NCBI RefSeq assembly: GCF_003364265.1 | Contig: NZ_NXLW01000018.1 | Location: 1-42,235 of the forward strand | Length of the DNA stretch: 42,235 nucleotides | Direction: 5' to 3' | Source of the DNA: Helicobacter aurati | GTDB lineage: Bacteria; Campylobacterota; Campylobacteria; Campylobacterales; Helicobacteraceae | Part shown: in pieces, positions 19,157-28,823 of the stretch | Layout: the number at the start of each line of letters is the position of its first letter | Position numbering within the stretch: position 1 is the stretch's first letter | Notes under the pieces: model-generated | Databases searched by the model: none | The model's input: only the letters and a program-made list of their open reading frames with translations | What the model was told of the DNA's origin: nothing | Translations under genes and position numbers: made by a program

Positions 19157-19649
19157 CAATAAAAACAACACTTAGATTTATTAAGAGGATTTTAGATACC
19201 CACACGCTTTGTGCGTGCATGGCTTGAAAGTTATCGGCTCGTAGATTCTCTTTATCGAGGATAAAAGGCGTGTAGTACCATACAAATAATGCAATACAAA
19301 CCACATTAATAAAGCCAAATATGAGCCATATCCTTGCATAATGATGATTAGAAATAACATGAAATAATTCATACGCGATAATTGCTACTAATAAAACTTG
19401 CAAGTAATAGTTTAATCGTAAGAAAATTTGCCCCATAATTTGTCCGCTATCAATATTGCTAAATGCGCTTGCTGCTTGCTCGGAAATAAAATCTGTTGCG
19501 TGAAAAATAATTGGCGCAGCAAACATACCGCAAGCGATAATGCCACCTATACCGATACCTAGTAGTAAGAGATATAAAGAATCAATAATGCGCAGAATCT
19601 TTTGGCTTTGGTTATTTTGTCGCTTGGCGGATTGTTGCATTGTATTCAT
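19134..19649 (-). CDS. DUF4149-type integral membrane protein
   Basis: A 171-aa protein with four hydrophobic segments (about residues 24-50, 79-97, 104-124 and 149-166), including GIIACGMFAAPIIF and LLVAIIAYELFHVI. Proteins of this type occur widely in epsilon-proteobacteria with no known function. The start ATG at 19649 has AAAGGGA upstream. The last 7 codons lie within the 53-bp repeat, so the island inserted right behind this gene without damaging it. The gap to hisG (19650-19909) shows no further gene. Confidence 0.7.
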   Translation of the reverse strand: MNTMQQSAKRQNNQSQKILRIIDSLYLLLLGIGIGGIIACGMFAAPIIFHATDFISEQAASAFSNIDSGQIMGQIFLRLNYYLQVLLVAIIAYELFHVISNHHYARIWLIFGFINVVCIALFVWYYTPFILDKENLRADNFQAMHAQSVWVSKILLINLSVVFIGRAYTLR

Positions 19650-19909
19650 GATTGTCCCTTTAAAATTGATAAGAATGATTATAGGTTCTTTATGTGAATT
19701 TCTATAATCTTGAATAACGAATGAGAAAATTATTTTTGTCGCTCGATACTTGAGCCATCAATCTCTTATTGGTTTAAAATTAACTCTGTGCTATTTGATT
19801 GCGTATTTGTTTCGTGTCAAATTTGAATAAGTTATGGATTCCATGAAAGTAGCACTTGTCATAGAATTTACTAAAGACGATGTGATTATCTTAGAATCAA
19901 GAATAAATT

Positions 19910-20554
19910 CTAGCGATTTTGTAAGCTATCGTTGATTGATGTGTTGATGATTTTAGCAAAGCTATCTTGCAAATGCAAGATACGTTGTTTTTTGGCAAAG
20001 AAACTATTGACATTGGCAATCAAGTAGGCACTTGATTCCATAATAACTTCATCGATTTGCAAATTATTTTGTTTCATCGTTGTGCCTGTTTCAACAATAT
20101 CTACAATGCCATCGGCTAGATTAACCAACGGTGCTAATTCAATTGAACCATAGAGCTTAATAACATCGACAGCAATAGCACGTTTAGAGAAGAAATGCTG
20201 CGTGATGTTTGTCATTTTAGTAGCAATACGTATGCGCGGCTTAAGGTAATTAATTGGTTTGCCACACTCGCTGCCAAGCACGACTTTGCATTTGCCAATA
20301 CCAAGATTAAGTAGGCGTACAATCTCAATATCATCTTTTTCTTCTAATACATCTAAGCCGACTACTCCTAAATCAGCAGCACCATAATGCACATAAGTAG
20401 GAACGTCTTGATTACGTACTAGCAAAAAGGTGAAATCCTTCGTTTGTAGAATCAACTTTCTATCATTAAAAAGAAATCGCTCTTGGAATACTTGCGAGAA
20501 TAACATAAGTGTTTCTTTAGCAATCCTACCTTTAGGGAGTGCTATGGTAAGCAT
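19910..20554 (-). CDS. hisG: ATP phosphoribosyltransferase, short form
   Basis: A 214-aa enzyme for the first step of histidine synthesis, joining ATP and PRPP. It starts MLTIALPKGRI as in the family. It has the GAADLGVVGLDVL segment and the PRPP-binding loop DIVETGTTMKQNNL. It lacks the C-terminal regulatory domain, so it is the HisG-S type, which works with the HisZ subunit; no hisZ is seen here. The start ATG at 20554 has AAGGA. It follows fba by 22 bases and is likely cotranscribed with it. PRPP would come from the prs product at 31805-32734. Confidence 0.93.
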   Translation of the reverse strand: MLTIALPKGRIAKETLMLFSQVFQERFLFNDRKLILQTKDFTFLLVRNQDVPTYVHYGAADLGVVGLDVLEEKDDIEIVRLLNLGIGKCKVVLGSECGKPINYLKPRIRIATKMTNITQHFFSKRAIAVDVIKLYGSIELAPLVNLADGIVDIVETGTTMKQNNLQIDEVIMESSAYLIANVNSFFAKKQRILHLQDSFAKIINTSINDSLQNR

Positions 20555-20576
20555 AATTTATTCCTTAATAATAGCG

Positions 20577-21500
20577 TTAGATTCTATTTGCGCTACCTAA
20601 CACTTGCATACGCTCTACAATAACTTTAGTCATTGCCTGCATGCCAGGGGTAAAGAACTTGCGCAAATCAAATTGTGTATTATCATTGTTAGCGAGTTTG
20701 CGGACTTCTGCAATGAAAGCTATTCGCAAATCTGTATCTGTGTTGACTTTGTTGATTCCACCCTTAACCGCTTCTTGTAAGAATGAAAAAGGAACTCCCT
20801 TACTAGCCCCTATATCTCCGCCGCTTTGTGTGAAACTTTCCCTTACATAATCTGGTATCGCGCTTGCGCCGTGTAATACAAGCGGAATATGTGTTAATTC
20901 TTTGACAAGCTTTAACCGTTCAAAATCAAGCTTTGGTTCGCCTTTAAATTTAAAAGCTCCGTGACTCGTGCCAATAGCCGGAGCTAAATAGTCTACGTTT
21001 GTTTCTTTAACAAATTGTTGCGCCTCTTTAGGATTAACTAATACAGCGTCCTTTTCGCTAACCGAAATATTGTCTTCGATTCCCATGAGTCTGCCGAGTT
21101 CGGCTTCTACGCCAACACCGCGTGCATGTGCCATTTCTACAACTTGCGCAGTCGTTTCAAGATTCTGAGTAAAGCAATGATGAGAAGCGTCAATCATTAC
21201 CGAGGTAAATCCAGCTTCTACTGCTTTTTTGCATGATTCAAAGCTTGTGCCATGGTCTAAATGCAATGCCACGGGAATATGAGGATAACGTTTGCTCATT
21301 GTTTGTACCATATTTACTGCTATATCAATACCCATATATTTGATTGCCCCTTCACTTGCTTGCACGAAAATAGGCGATTTTGCTTCATTGGCAGCAGTAA
21401 AGATAGCTTGTAGCATTTCAAAATTAACAAAATTAAAAGCACCTACTCCATAACATCCTTTGTTTGCAGCAGCAAGAATCTCTTGTCCAAAAACTAGCAT
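20577..21500 (-). CDS. fba: Fructose-bisphosphate aldolase, class II
   Basis: A 307-aa zinc aldolase, the same length as the H. pylori enzyme, splitting or forming fructose 1,6-bisphosphate in central carbon metabolism. HLDHG supplies Asp82 and zinc ligand His83. Further conserved stretches are VEAELGRLMGIED, the LAPAIGTSHGAFKF zinc-ligand region, LVLHGASAIP and INKVNTDTDLR. The start ATG at 21500 follows AAGGAG. A -10 TACAAT lies upstream at 21540-21535. It heads a fba-hisG pair. Confidence 0.96.
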   Translation of the reverse strand: MLVFGQEILAAANKGCYGVGAFNFVNFEMLQAIFTAANEAKSPIFVQASEGAIKYMGIDIAVNMVQTMSKRYPHIPVALHLDHGTSFESCKKAVEAGFTSVMIDASHHCFTQNLETTAQVVEMAHARGVGVEAELGRLMGIEDNISVSEKDAVLVNPKEAQQFVKETNVDYLAPAIGTSHGAFKFKGEPKLDFERLKLVKELTHIPLVLHGASAIPDYVRESFTQSGGDIGASKGVPFSFLQEAVKGGINKVNTDTDLRIAFIAEVRKLANNDNTQFDLRKFFTPGMQAMTKVIVERMQVLGSANRI

Positions 21501-21845
21501 AGGCTACTCCTTAGTAGTGGTTAGTAAACATGATATTGTAACAAAAATATATGATTTAATTGCAACGAGTGTTATTAAATAACTTGCTATCGTTGCTAAG
21601 TGGTTTGTAGATTATGAGATTAGAGAATCTAAGCTTGCAAGAGATTTGAAGTTTGTTTGTAGGTTCATAGAATCTCTTGTGTCCTGCTGTGAGATATTTA
21701 TTTTAATTTTACGAGTATTGAGGGAGCTACTTCATTAAATTCTTTATAGAAAATGAATGAAATACTTTGTCTTTGTAAGAATGTAAAAGCATAGTGTTTT
21801 TGTTGTAAAATTCTTTTTTAATATAATATTAGAAAAAAGATAGTA
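21501..21845. promoter_or_regulatory. Divergent region between fba and the 653-aa membrane protein
   Basis: 345 bases. The leftward promoter has TACAAT on the minus strand at 21540-21535. The rightward has TATAAT at 21822-21827, 18 bases before the ATG at 21846, implying a very short leader. A perfect nine-base inverted repeat, CAAGAGATT at 21638-21646 and AATCTCTTG at 21671-21679, encloses 24 bases in the middle. No open frame here looks like a gene. Confidence 0.55.
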
Positions 21846-23807
21846 ATGATTTGGGTGTTTTATAGTGTTACTCTTTTTAGCATCATCGTATTTATTTGGA
21901 TTCTCAAAGATGGTAGTAATGCAAAATGGGAGGAAGGCACTAGCAGATTCTCCAAGATATGCTATTTCCTTGAGAATAGGATAGTCAGTCTATCAAGAGG
22001 CAAATATGCAGTATATTTAGTTGGCTTTGTTTGCTTGCTATGCGCAGTTACACAAGTGTTTTTACTACACTCTGATTTCCCTTATATAGGTCATGACTAC
22101 ACACAAATAGAGTCAAGATTGATTGGTCAATTAATTTACGCAAAGAATAATGGTCTTGCTATTGAGTGGGCTACACCATTGGCAGGAGCAGGGATATTAA
22201 GCTATGCTAACCCACAATATATCCAATACTCGCCACTCTATTTCCTTACACTTATTATGCCATTTTGGTATGCCTACAATCTTTTAACTTTTTTGTTTAG
22301 TGTAATAGGATTCTTATCTGTGTATTTCTTACTAAAAGTTGATTGCAAATTAAGTTTTGCTTTTTGTTTGTGTGGTGCGGTGTTATTTTCTTGTACGGGC
22401 TATTATATTTTTCATTTGCGAGTTGGACATTGGGCTTTCATTTATCATCCTTTAAGTGCCTTTGTCGCATTTCTTTTCTTCTCTAATATGTTGTCATGTT
22501 TAAAGTGGCATTGGTTACTACGTATTCTTATTGGCAGTATAGTCTTTACAATGATGATTTTTGGTGGTGCTATTCAGAGCATCTTTTTTTATACCTGTTT
22601 TACATTGCTTGGTATGGGGGCATTGTTCTTTGCAGCAACAAAGGATTTCTTAAAGAAATGTTTTAGTATTATTGCTGCCGTGTTATTAGGCTTTATGTTA
22701 TCTTTGTCAAAAGTAATTCCAATGTTTATGCTAGCAGCAGTTATCGACAGGGGGCGGCCCATGTTGTCTGATGTGCCGTGGTATTATATTTTTTCGCCAC
22801 TTTATTATAATTTTTTTGTTTCGCCATTGTCATTTCTTGAACAATTGTTGTATTTACGGGCATTCGTGCCAATTAGGTATGGTAATTTATTGTGGGAGAA
22901 AGATGTCTCTTTTCCTATTATTGTTGTCCCTTTACTTATTCTTCTTGGTATTAAATACAGAAAGACTTTTAAGGAAACTTTTCGTATTCTTGATAAAGTG
23001 GTTAAGTGGAGAATCATTTTATTTATAGTATGGCTTTATTTAGGGGCTGATATGTATTATGATAAAGGTATTATTCACTCCTTATTTCCTTATCTCAATA
23101 ACACGCATTTGCATTCACGAATGGCAAGCGTACTTATTTTGCCCCTTACTCTTGTATTCTGTGTGTTGCTGCATAGATTCCCTGTTTTTCGACATAATTC
23201 TACATATATACTTTGTTTTCTTACTGCATTTAGTATGTTCTTTTATGTTTATCGGCATGCTTTTGTTCTTACTTCTGATATAGCCTATACAACTCATGAT
23301 ATACGAGTCGGCATGCAGAGCTGGCAGAATGTGAAAAGCGGGAATGGAGAATATAAGATTGTTGATATACGCAAGAAATCTGAATGCGATTTAACACAAT
23401 TTGCTGAAAATAATTTCATGCTCTATTCTTCACAATATCCATACGAGCCCATTTATGGTTATGAAAATTATACTTTCAAAGCCAAGCAAATAGGTTCACC
23501 TTATGATATATTAGAATCCAACTTTAAGGATTCCTCTGCGCAATCGCAAGTCAAGCAGTATAATTTCACACATCCACACTCATTACTTTTTTTCAATGAA
23601 TCTTATCCGCAATTTAGTGGTTTTTCTTTAGAAGAGAAACAAGATTTAGATAGGTTTTTATCTTTTCAAGAAGTGGATTGGAAGTTGCCTGTAATATTTG
23701 ATATTGCCAATAAAATTTCATACTATTCGTGTATTTTCATCGTCATAGTTACGATAGTTTTAGTATTTTTATCTATAAGAAATTATAATAGACATATTCA
23801 TATCTGA
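21846..23807 (+). CDS. Multi-pass membrane protein, possibly GT-C/YfhO-like glycosyltransferase
   Basis: A 653-aa protein with many hydrophobic segments through residue ~480, then a soluble stretch (about 490-620) and a last membrane helix near 625-645. An early acidic loop PYIGHDYTQIESRL (about residues 78-91) followed by GAGILSYANPQYIQYSPLYFLTL recalls GT-C-fold membrane glycosyltransferases and the YfhO family, where an acidic residue in the first external loop is catalytic. I do not recognise it beyond that. It stands alone between fba and the thioesterase with its own promoter. If it is GT-C it would use a lipid-linked sugar at the outer face of the inner membrane. Confidence 0.6.
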   Translation: MIWVFYSVTLFSIIVFIWILKDGSNAKWEEGTSRFSKICYFLENRIVSLSRGKYAVYLVGFVCLLCAVTQVFLLHSDFPYIGHDYTQIESRLIGQLIYAKNNGLAIEWATPLAGAGILSYANPQYIQYSPLYFLTLIMPFWYAYNLLTFLFSVIGFLSVYFLLKVDCKLSFAFCLCGAVLFSCTGYYIFHLRVGHWAFIYHPLSAFVAFLFFSNMLSCLKWHWLLRILIGSIVFTMMIFGGAIQSIFFYTCFTLLGMGALFFAATKDFLKKCFSIIAAVLLGFMLSLSKVIPMFMLAAVIDRGRPMLSDVPWYYIFSPLYYNFFVSPLSFLEQLLYLRAFVPIRYGNLLWEKDVSFPIIVVPLLILLGIKYRKTFKETFRILDKVVKWRIILFIVWLYLGADMYYDKGIIHSLFPYLNNTHLHSRMASVLILPLTLVFCVLLHRFPVFRHNSTYILCFLTAFSMFFYVYRHAFVLTSDIAYTTHDIRVGMQSWQNVKSGNGEYKIVDIRKKSECDLTQFAENNFMLYSSQYPYEPIYGYENYTFKAKQIGSPYDILESNFKDSSAQSQVKQYNFTHPHSLLFFNESYPQFSGFSLEEKQDLDRFLSFQEVDWKLPVIFDIANKISYYSCIFIVIVTIVLVFLSIRNYNRHIHI

Positions 23808-23903
23808 GATTTTACATTCTATAAATCTTAATTTTATCTTGCCTTAAGCGGATTAAAAGACAATGATTTGTTTATAACTTTACAAGACTTCTTTTTACTA
23901 TGC

Positions 23904-23909
23904 TATACT
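23904..23909 (+). promoter_or_regulatory. Promoter of the thioesterase gene (TATACT) and structured leader
   Basis: TATACT lies 127 bases before the start at 24036. A six-base inverted repeat (TTAAGA 23924-23929 / TCTTAA 23937-23942) lies near the expected transcript start, and may form a 5' hairpin on the leader. Confidence 0.4.
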
Positions 23910-24035
23910 AAAACGTCTGCCGTTTAAGATGGCAACTCTTAAGGTTAAATTTGTGAGTATTTAACAATAACCCATGCAATAATTGAGCAAACAATCAAGA
24001 ATTATTCTGCAAGAATTATGCTTTGAAGGACGACA

Positions 24036-24470
24036 ATGAAAGTAAATACTTTATCGGATTTTGTATTTTATGACAATACTGATTGTGGGGGTATTATGTA
24101 TCATGCGGATTATATTACGGTTTGTGAACGTGCAAGATCTATTCTTTTCTTTCGACAGGATGCTTTTCCTTGTGCGCATGAATTTCCCGCAAATGATGGT
24201 TTTGTTGTGAAAAATATCGAATCCCATTTTCTTGCTCCGTTAAAACTAGGGGATTATTATGAAGTCAGAACGCAAGTTTGTGCTATAAAAAACACTTCCC
24301 TTATACTGCAGCATGAGATTTATAGAATCAAAGAGATTGGCTCTCCTGCCCAAGCTCCTTTGCTAACGTTTAGAATGTCTGTGGTGATGGTGTATGTTGA
24401 TAGAGATAAAAAACCAAAAAGAATTCCACAAAGATTACGCGATATTTTCTCTCTTTTACCTGCCAATTAA
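24036..24470 (+). CDS. ybgC: YbgC-family acyl-CoA thioesterase
   Basis: A 144-aa single hotdog-fold protein. The family signature YDNTDCGGIMYHADY carries the catalytic Asp16 and His23, close to the usual 'DTDxxGxVYHxxY'. These enzymes cleave acyl-CoA or acyl-ACP thioesters, and the H. pylori YbgC protein is an acyl-CoA thioesterase. Start ATG at 24036 has GAAGGA seven bases upstream. It is probably a single gene; a separate promoter exists for the following M48 gene. Confidence 0.88.
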   Translation: MKVNTLSDFVFYDNTDCGGIMYHADYITVCERARSILFFRQDAFPCAHEFPANDGFVVKNIESHFLAPLKLGDYYEVRTQVCAIKNTSLILQHEIYRIKEIGSPAQAPLLTFRMSVVMVYVDRDKKPKRIPQRLRDIFSLLPAN

Positions 24471-24511
24471 TGCCTACGCGTTAGGAAAGAATCAACATGT
24501 ATTTAATAAAC

Positions 24512-24517
24512 TATAAT
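24512..24517 (+). promoter_or_regulatory. Promoter of the M48-prmC-mscS cluster (TATAAT)
   Basis: A perfect TATAAT, 22 bases before the start at 24540, in AT-rich DNA between the thioesterase and peptidase genes. Confidence 0.5.
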
Positions 24518-24539
24518 ACACTTAAAATAAGCTTATGTA

Positions 24540-25778
24540 ATGCCAAAGGAGAGACATTTGTATAGTATTATTGCATTATATTTTGCCATTTATCTTTTGC
24601 CTATAATCATAGTGAATGTTTTACAAATTTATCATATTAAATCTTATGCAACACAAGAACCTGTTATTCTCAATCAACATGACTATTCTATTGCCGCTAC
24701 GTATGCCATCATAAAATGCAAAATAACAATCATACAGCATATTGTCAATATGATATTCTTGATACTTTGGCTATTGTTTGGCATTGAATCTTTATCTCAC
24801 TTTGTCGTATCGATTGGTGTGAATGGCGCATTCCAGCTTGATTGGTCTATACTTATGTGTTTTATGGCAGTCAATCTAGTTCTAAACTTACCCTTTAGTT
24901 TTGTTATTATGAGAGTGGATACGGTGTTTGGATTCAATAAGCAGTCTTTAGCCTCTTTTTGTGTAGACACTGTGAAAACAACTATTATTAGTGGAATATT
25001 TATTGGTGTAATATTTGCTCTTTTATTATGGGCTATGGAAACTTTTGCTCTTTGGTGGGTTGTAAGCTTTGTGTTGGTGTTTTGTTTTATTATCCTCATA
25101 CAGTTTATTTATCCAACTCTTATTGCACCTATGTTCAATAAGTTCACACCACTTCAAAATGAGACACTTAGAGAAAGAATACATAATCTTATGCTCACAG
25201 TTGGATTCAAAAGCAATGGTATTTTTGTTATGGATGCAAGCAAACGAGACGGGAGGCTCAATGCTTACTTTGGCGGTCTTGGTAAATCTAAGCGGGTTGT
25301 TCTGTTTGATACTTTGCTCGATAAGATAAGTGAAGACGGACTTATAGCAATCTTAGGGCACGAATTAGGGCATTTTAAACACGGAGATATTATTCGCAAT
25401 ATTATATTGGGCGGATGTATTTTCTTTTGTTTGTTTGCGATTATGGGATTATTTTTTCAGGATATTTGTGTGTATATAGGACTCCAAGAAACGCATAGCA
25501 ACATTCTTATTGTTGCTATATTGCTTCTGCCTGCTCTAACCTTTTTTATTACTCCGATTCAGAGTTATTTTAGTCGCAAAGCGGAATATAGGGCGGATTT
25601 GTTTGGCGCATCATGCGCGAGCAAAAAAACATTGAGCGAAACACTTATACGTTTAGTCAATGAAAATAAAACTTTCCCTTATTCTCATCCCGCCTATGTC
25701 TTTTTTTATCTCTCACATCCGCCACTTATTGATAGGTTAAATGCTCTCAAAGATTATGAACGAAAGGAAACTCAATGA
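24540..25778 (+). CDS. M48-family zinc metalloprotease (Ste24/CAAX protease-like)
   Basis: A 412-aa integral membrane protease. The zinc motif is HELGH at 274-278, with a third ligand expected at the Glu of SRKAEYRADLFGA (about residue 353). Hydrophobic segments lie around 8-30, 63-82, 105-125, 147-190 and 285-340, with the active site facing the cytoplasm as in Ste24. The N-terminal part and overall length fit the Ste24-like M48A group, of which H. pylori has one member (HP0382). The stop overlaps the prmC start (ATGA), so they are coupled. Likely role is membrane-protein quality control; prenyl substrates are not expected in bacteria. Confidence 0.88.
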   Translation: MPKERHLYSIIALYFAIYLLPIIIVNVLQIYHIKSYATQEPVILNQHDYSIAATYAIIKCKITIIQHIVNMIFLILWLLFGIESLSHFVVSIGVNGAFQLDWSILMCFMAVNLVLNLPFSFVIMRVDTVFGFNKQSLASFCVDTVKTTIISGIFIGVIFALLLWAMETFALWWVVSFVLVFCFIILIQFIYPTLIAPMFNKFTPLQNETLRERIHNLMLTVGFKSNGIFVMDASKRDGRLNAYFGGLGKSKRVVLFDTLLDKISEDGLIAILGHELGHFKHGDIIRNIILGGCIFFCLFAIMGLFFQDICVYIGLQETHSNILIVAILLLPALTFFITPIQSYFSRKAEYRADLFGASCASKKTLSETLIRLVNENKTFPYSHPAYVFFYLSHPPLIDRLNALKDYERKETQ

Positions 25779-26779
25779 TAGACATTGACCTGCTTTTACG
25801 TATTGCAGTTGCATTCCTCAAGGATATAAATCTTGAAGAATTTAAGCAACTTGTTTGTCAAACAGAATACCTTCTGACAGATATTAATTCCTTTGAAAAT
25901 GATAAGATTCCAAAAGATTGCGACATAGAGAATAAATCCACCTATGCGCCCATAGATTCGATGAATGATTATAATAAGTTTATTATTTATAGCCCAAGAT
26001 ATGAGGCTGAACTGCTGCTTTGCTATGTGCTTAACTTCACAAGGGCTGAACTGCATGTAAGATATAAAAAGGAAATCAACGATCGTGATAAGCAAAGGTA
26101 TTTTAAACTTCTTGCAATGCGCAAAAATGGAACGCCTCTGGAATATTTAATTAACAAGGCAAGTTTTTTTAATGTTGAGCTTTATGTAGATAACTCTGTC
26201 CTTATTCCACGTAATGAAACTGAAATTCTTGTAGAGAAAGCGATAGAATTAATACAAAAAGAAAATATTACAAACTTTATTGAAATAGGCACGGGTAGCG
26301 GTGCTATAAGTATAGCAATACTAAAAACTTTCTCCAATATTCGTGCAGTTGCCACAGATATAAGTGTTCAAGCCCTCAATGTTGCTATGTATAATGCAGA
26401 ACAACTCGGGGTAAGTCAGAGATGTGATTTTATAGAATCTGATTTACTAGATTGTTGCTCTCTATCTAATGATACATCGTTTCCATTATTGCTTGCTAAT
26501 CCTCCTTACATTGCTACGCAATACCCACTTAATCAAGAAGTGCTTTGCGAACCACATATTGCGTTATTTGGAGGAGAGAAAGGAGATGAGATTCTAAAAA
26601 AGCTTATTATACAAGCAAGGCAGAGAAACATCATGTATCTTATTTGTGAAATGGGCTACGATCAAAGAGAAAGCATGAATGAGATATTAGAGCAAATGGG
26701 GTATGCTGTAGAATTTTATAAAGACTACGCAGGATTTGATAGAGGATTTGTAGCCACTTTACAACAAGATGTATTATGA
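25775..26779 (+). CDS. prmC: Release factor glutamine methyltransferase
   Basis: A 334-aa SAM-dependent enzyme that methylates the GGQ glutamine of peptide-chain release factors. It has motif I FIEIGTGSGAISIAIL (about 169-184) and the catalytic NPPYIA at 242-247, with LIPRNETEILVEKAI ahead, as in the family. The N-terminal ~80 residues contain a variable, Asp-rich stretch. The start ATG at 25775 overlaps the M48 stop by four bases, the same pairing as HP0382-HP0381 in H. pylori. Confidence 0.93.
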   Translation: MIDIDLLLRIAVAFLKDINLEEFKQLVCQTEYLLTDINSFENDKIPKDCDIENKSTYAPIDSMNDYNKFIIYSPRYEAELLLCYVLNFTRAELHVRYKKEINDRDKQRYFKLLAMRKNGTPLEYLINKASFFNVELYVDNSVLIPRNETEILVEKAIELIQKENITNFIEIGTGSGAISIAILKTFSNIRAVATDISVQALNVAMYNAEQLGVSQRCDFIESDLLDCCSLSNDTSFPLLLANPPYIATQYPLNQEVLCEPHIALFGGEKGDEILKKLIIQARQRNIMYLICEMGYDQRESMNEILEQMGYAVEFYKDYAGFDRGFVATLQQDVL

Positions 26780-26805
26780 TTCCATTTGAGATTCTAAGGA
26801 AGAAT

Positions 26806-28782
26806 ATGCGAAAGATATTTAGACAAATACTACACTGTTTCATTTTAGTTAGCAAAAAACAATGGCTATATTCTCTAGGTTTGTTATTTATCTTGAGTGC
26901 TTTTTTACAGGCTCAAACCAATACAACATCGCAAGAAATAAGCTACAATAACATAGATTCGCATGAAAGTCTTGATAGTTTGGTTGAAGCAATCATAGAG
27001 TTGAATGCGCATATTCATGCCCTGCAAGGACATACTCTTGAAAAGCCAGAGAATAATACGACAGGCAAACCCTACGACTCTCTTCATCAAGAAGATTTGC
27101 TACACCAAAAAGAAATTCTCTTAGAATCTCTTCCTTTGCATATTATCAATAATAAAAAACCACTCATTTTTAATACTGAAACCAATGCTATTGCTTATAA
27201 GCAGCGCGAATTAGAGTTTAATGAAGCTACAGTGTTGCATGATGATTTTCTTGTTTTACAAAGCACTATTGCTATGCAAACTTTACAGGCGCAAAAGATT
27301 TTTTTTACCACACTGAACGCTCTGCGTAAGCATCTTGATTTTTTTTCACAACAAGCAAAGGCTATTGAGATTCTAAGCCCAAGTATTGCAAGTCTCAAAA
27401 AACTCCCTGATGATTTTGGCATTCCCGACTCTTTATCAAAGCAGCAGCAAAAAACTCTTCATACGGCGAAAGAGCGGTATGTAAACACTCTTGCGAGTTA
27501 TATTGAAATAATCTCTTACTTAGAGCTCAAATCGGCTGAATTACTGCCGCAAAACACAATGATCAATCTTACAATGCAATGGATTTTAGAGGACATCGCA
27601 AACTTTATCCCTATTAATCATTCTAACTTGCTAGCAGCAAAAATTCTTGTTTCTCTTATAATATTTTTTGTCTTATGGGTATGGCGCAAAGTTATCGCAA
27701 AGCTTATTATGTTTTTGATGGATTTTATTGTGCATATTTCACAGCAAGATAAAACTTTGCATACCGAGATTCAAAAAGGTATTCTCAAACCCATATCACT
27801 TTTTCTTCTTGCGTGGAGCATTAATGTTTCTATTGGAATTTTATATTATCCGACGTTAGAACCAGAAAGCATCACAAATTGGTTTGTGATTTTTTATATC
27901 ATTAACATTGCATGGCTTTTTATTGCAATAATTAAAAGTTATGGCGCGGCAATTATTAATACGATTGTGCAAAAATCAACCGACGGATTTCGTAAAGAAA
28001 TCATTAATCTTATTCTTAAGATTCTTTACACCATTGTTTGCATTATCGCAATTCTTGTTATTCTCAAGAGATTAGGATTCAATGTTTCTGCTATTATCGC
28101 GTCTTTGGGACTTGGAGGGCTTGCTGTTGCTTTGGCGGTTAAGGATATGCTAGCGAATTTCTTTGCGTCAGTTATGTTGCTATTGGATAATTCATTCTCA
28201 CAGGGCGATTGGATTGTGGCAGGTAATGTTGAAGGTACTGTTGTTGAAGTAGGCTTAAGAAGAACGACAATACGGACTTTTGATAATGCTCTGATATTTG
28301 TCCCAAATTCCGAAATTGCCAATAAGGCAATTATCAATTGGAGCAGGAGAAAGGCTGGACGTAGAATGAAAATGGTCGTTGGTGTTACTTATGATGCTAT
28401 TCCCTCTAAGCTTAAGACTTGCGTGGAGCAAATTGCACAAATGTTAGAGAATCATGAGGGAGTGGCAAAGGGAAGTGATGATTCAGAAATTCTCGATGAG
28501 AAAGATCATAAATTACTCTCTATGCGTAAGGATATTATTTCTATCAATGATTATTTAGGTTATAAGGGTAGTTTGTATGTAAGTGTAGATGAATTAGCAG
28601 ATAGTTCTATTAATATTGCCATAGATTGCTTTACACGAAGCGTGAGTAAAGCGGAGTTTATACGCGTGAAAGAAGATATAATTTTTAGAATTATGGATAT
28701 AGTTAGTGCCTGTGGTTTGAGCTTTGCATTCCCTAGCCAAAGTGTTTATGTAGAGAGTTTCCCTCCAATTCACAATGGATAG
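26806..28782 (+). CDS. MscS-family mechanosensitive channel, long form
   Basis: A large MscS-type channel. I prefer ATG 26806 because AAGGA lies six bases upstream. ATG 26776 overlaps the prmC stop (ATGA) and would add ten residues. A signal-like helix at the N-terminus (LYSLGLLFILSAFLQAQ) is followed by a periplasmic, partly coiled-coil region, then several membrane helices. The pore helix and beta domain are clear: IIASLGLGGLAVALAVKDMLANF and GDWIVAGNVEGTVVEVGLRRTTIRTFDNALIFVPNSE. It releases solutes on osmotic downshock. Third gene of the M48-prmC-mscS cluster. Confidence 0.9.
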   Translation: MRKIFRQILHCFILVSKKQWLYSLGLLFILSAFLQAQTNTTSQEISYNNIDSHESLDSLVEAIIELNAHIHALQGHTLEKPENNTTGKPYDSLHQEDLLHQKEILLESLPLHIINNKKPLIFNTETNAIAYKQRELEFNEATVLHDDFLVLQSTIAMQTLQAQKIFFTTLNALRKHLDFFSQQAKAIEILSPSIASLKKLPDDFGIPDSLSKQQQKTLHTAKERYVNTLASYIEIISYLELKSAELLPQNTMINLTMQWILEDIANFIPINHSNLLAAKILVSLIIFFVLWVWRKVIAKLIMFLMDFIVHISQQDKTLHTEIQKGILKPISLFLLAWSINVSIGILYYPTLEPESITNWFVIFYIINIAWLFIAIIKSYGAAIINTIVQKSTDGFRKEIINLILKILYTIVCIIAILVILKRLGFNVSAIIASLGLGGLAVALAVKDMLANFFASVMLLLDNSFSQGDWIVAGNVEGTVVEVGLRRTTIRTFDNALIFVPNSEIANKAIINWSRRKAGRRMKMVVGVTYDAIPSKLKTCVEQIAQMLENHEGVAKGSDDSEILDEKDHKLLSMRKDIISINDYLGYKGSLYVSVDELADSSINIAIDCFTRSVSKAEFIRVKEDIIFRIMDIVSACGLSFAFPSQSVYVESFPPIHNG

Positions 28783-28823
28783 TAAAGTTCATGTACATAA
28801 GGCTACATAAAGCTACACAGGGC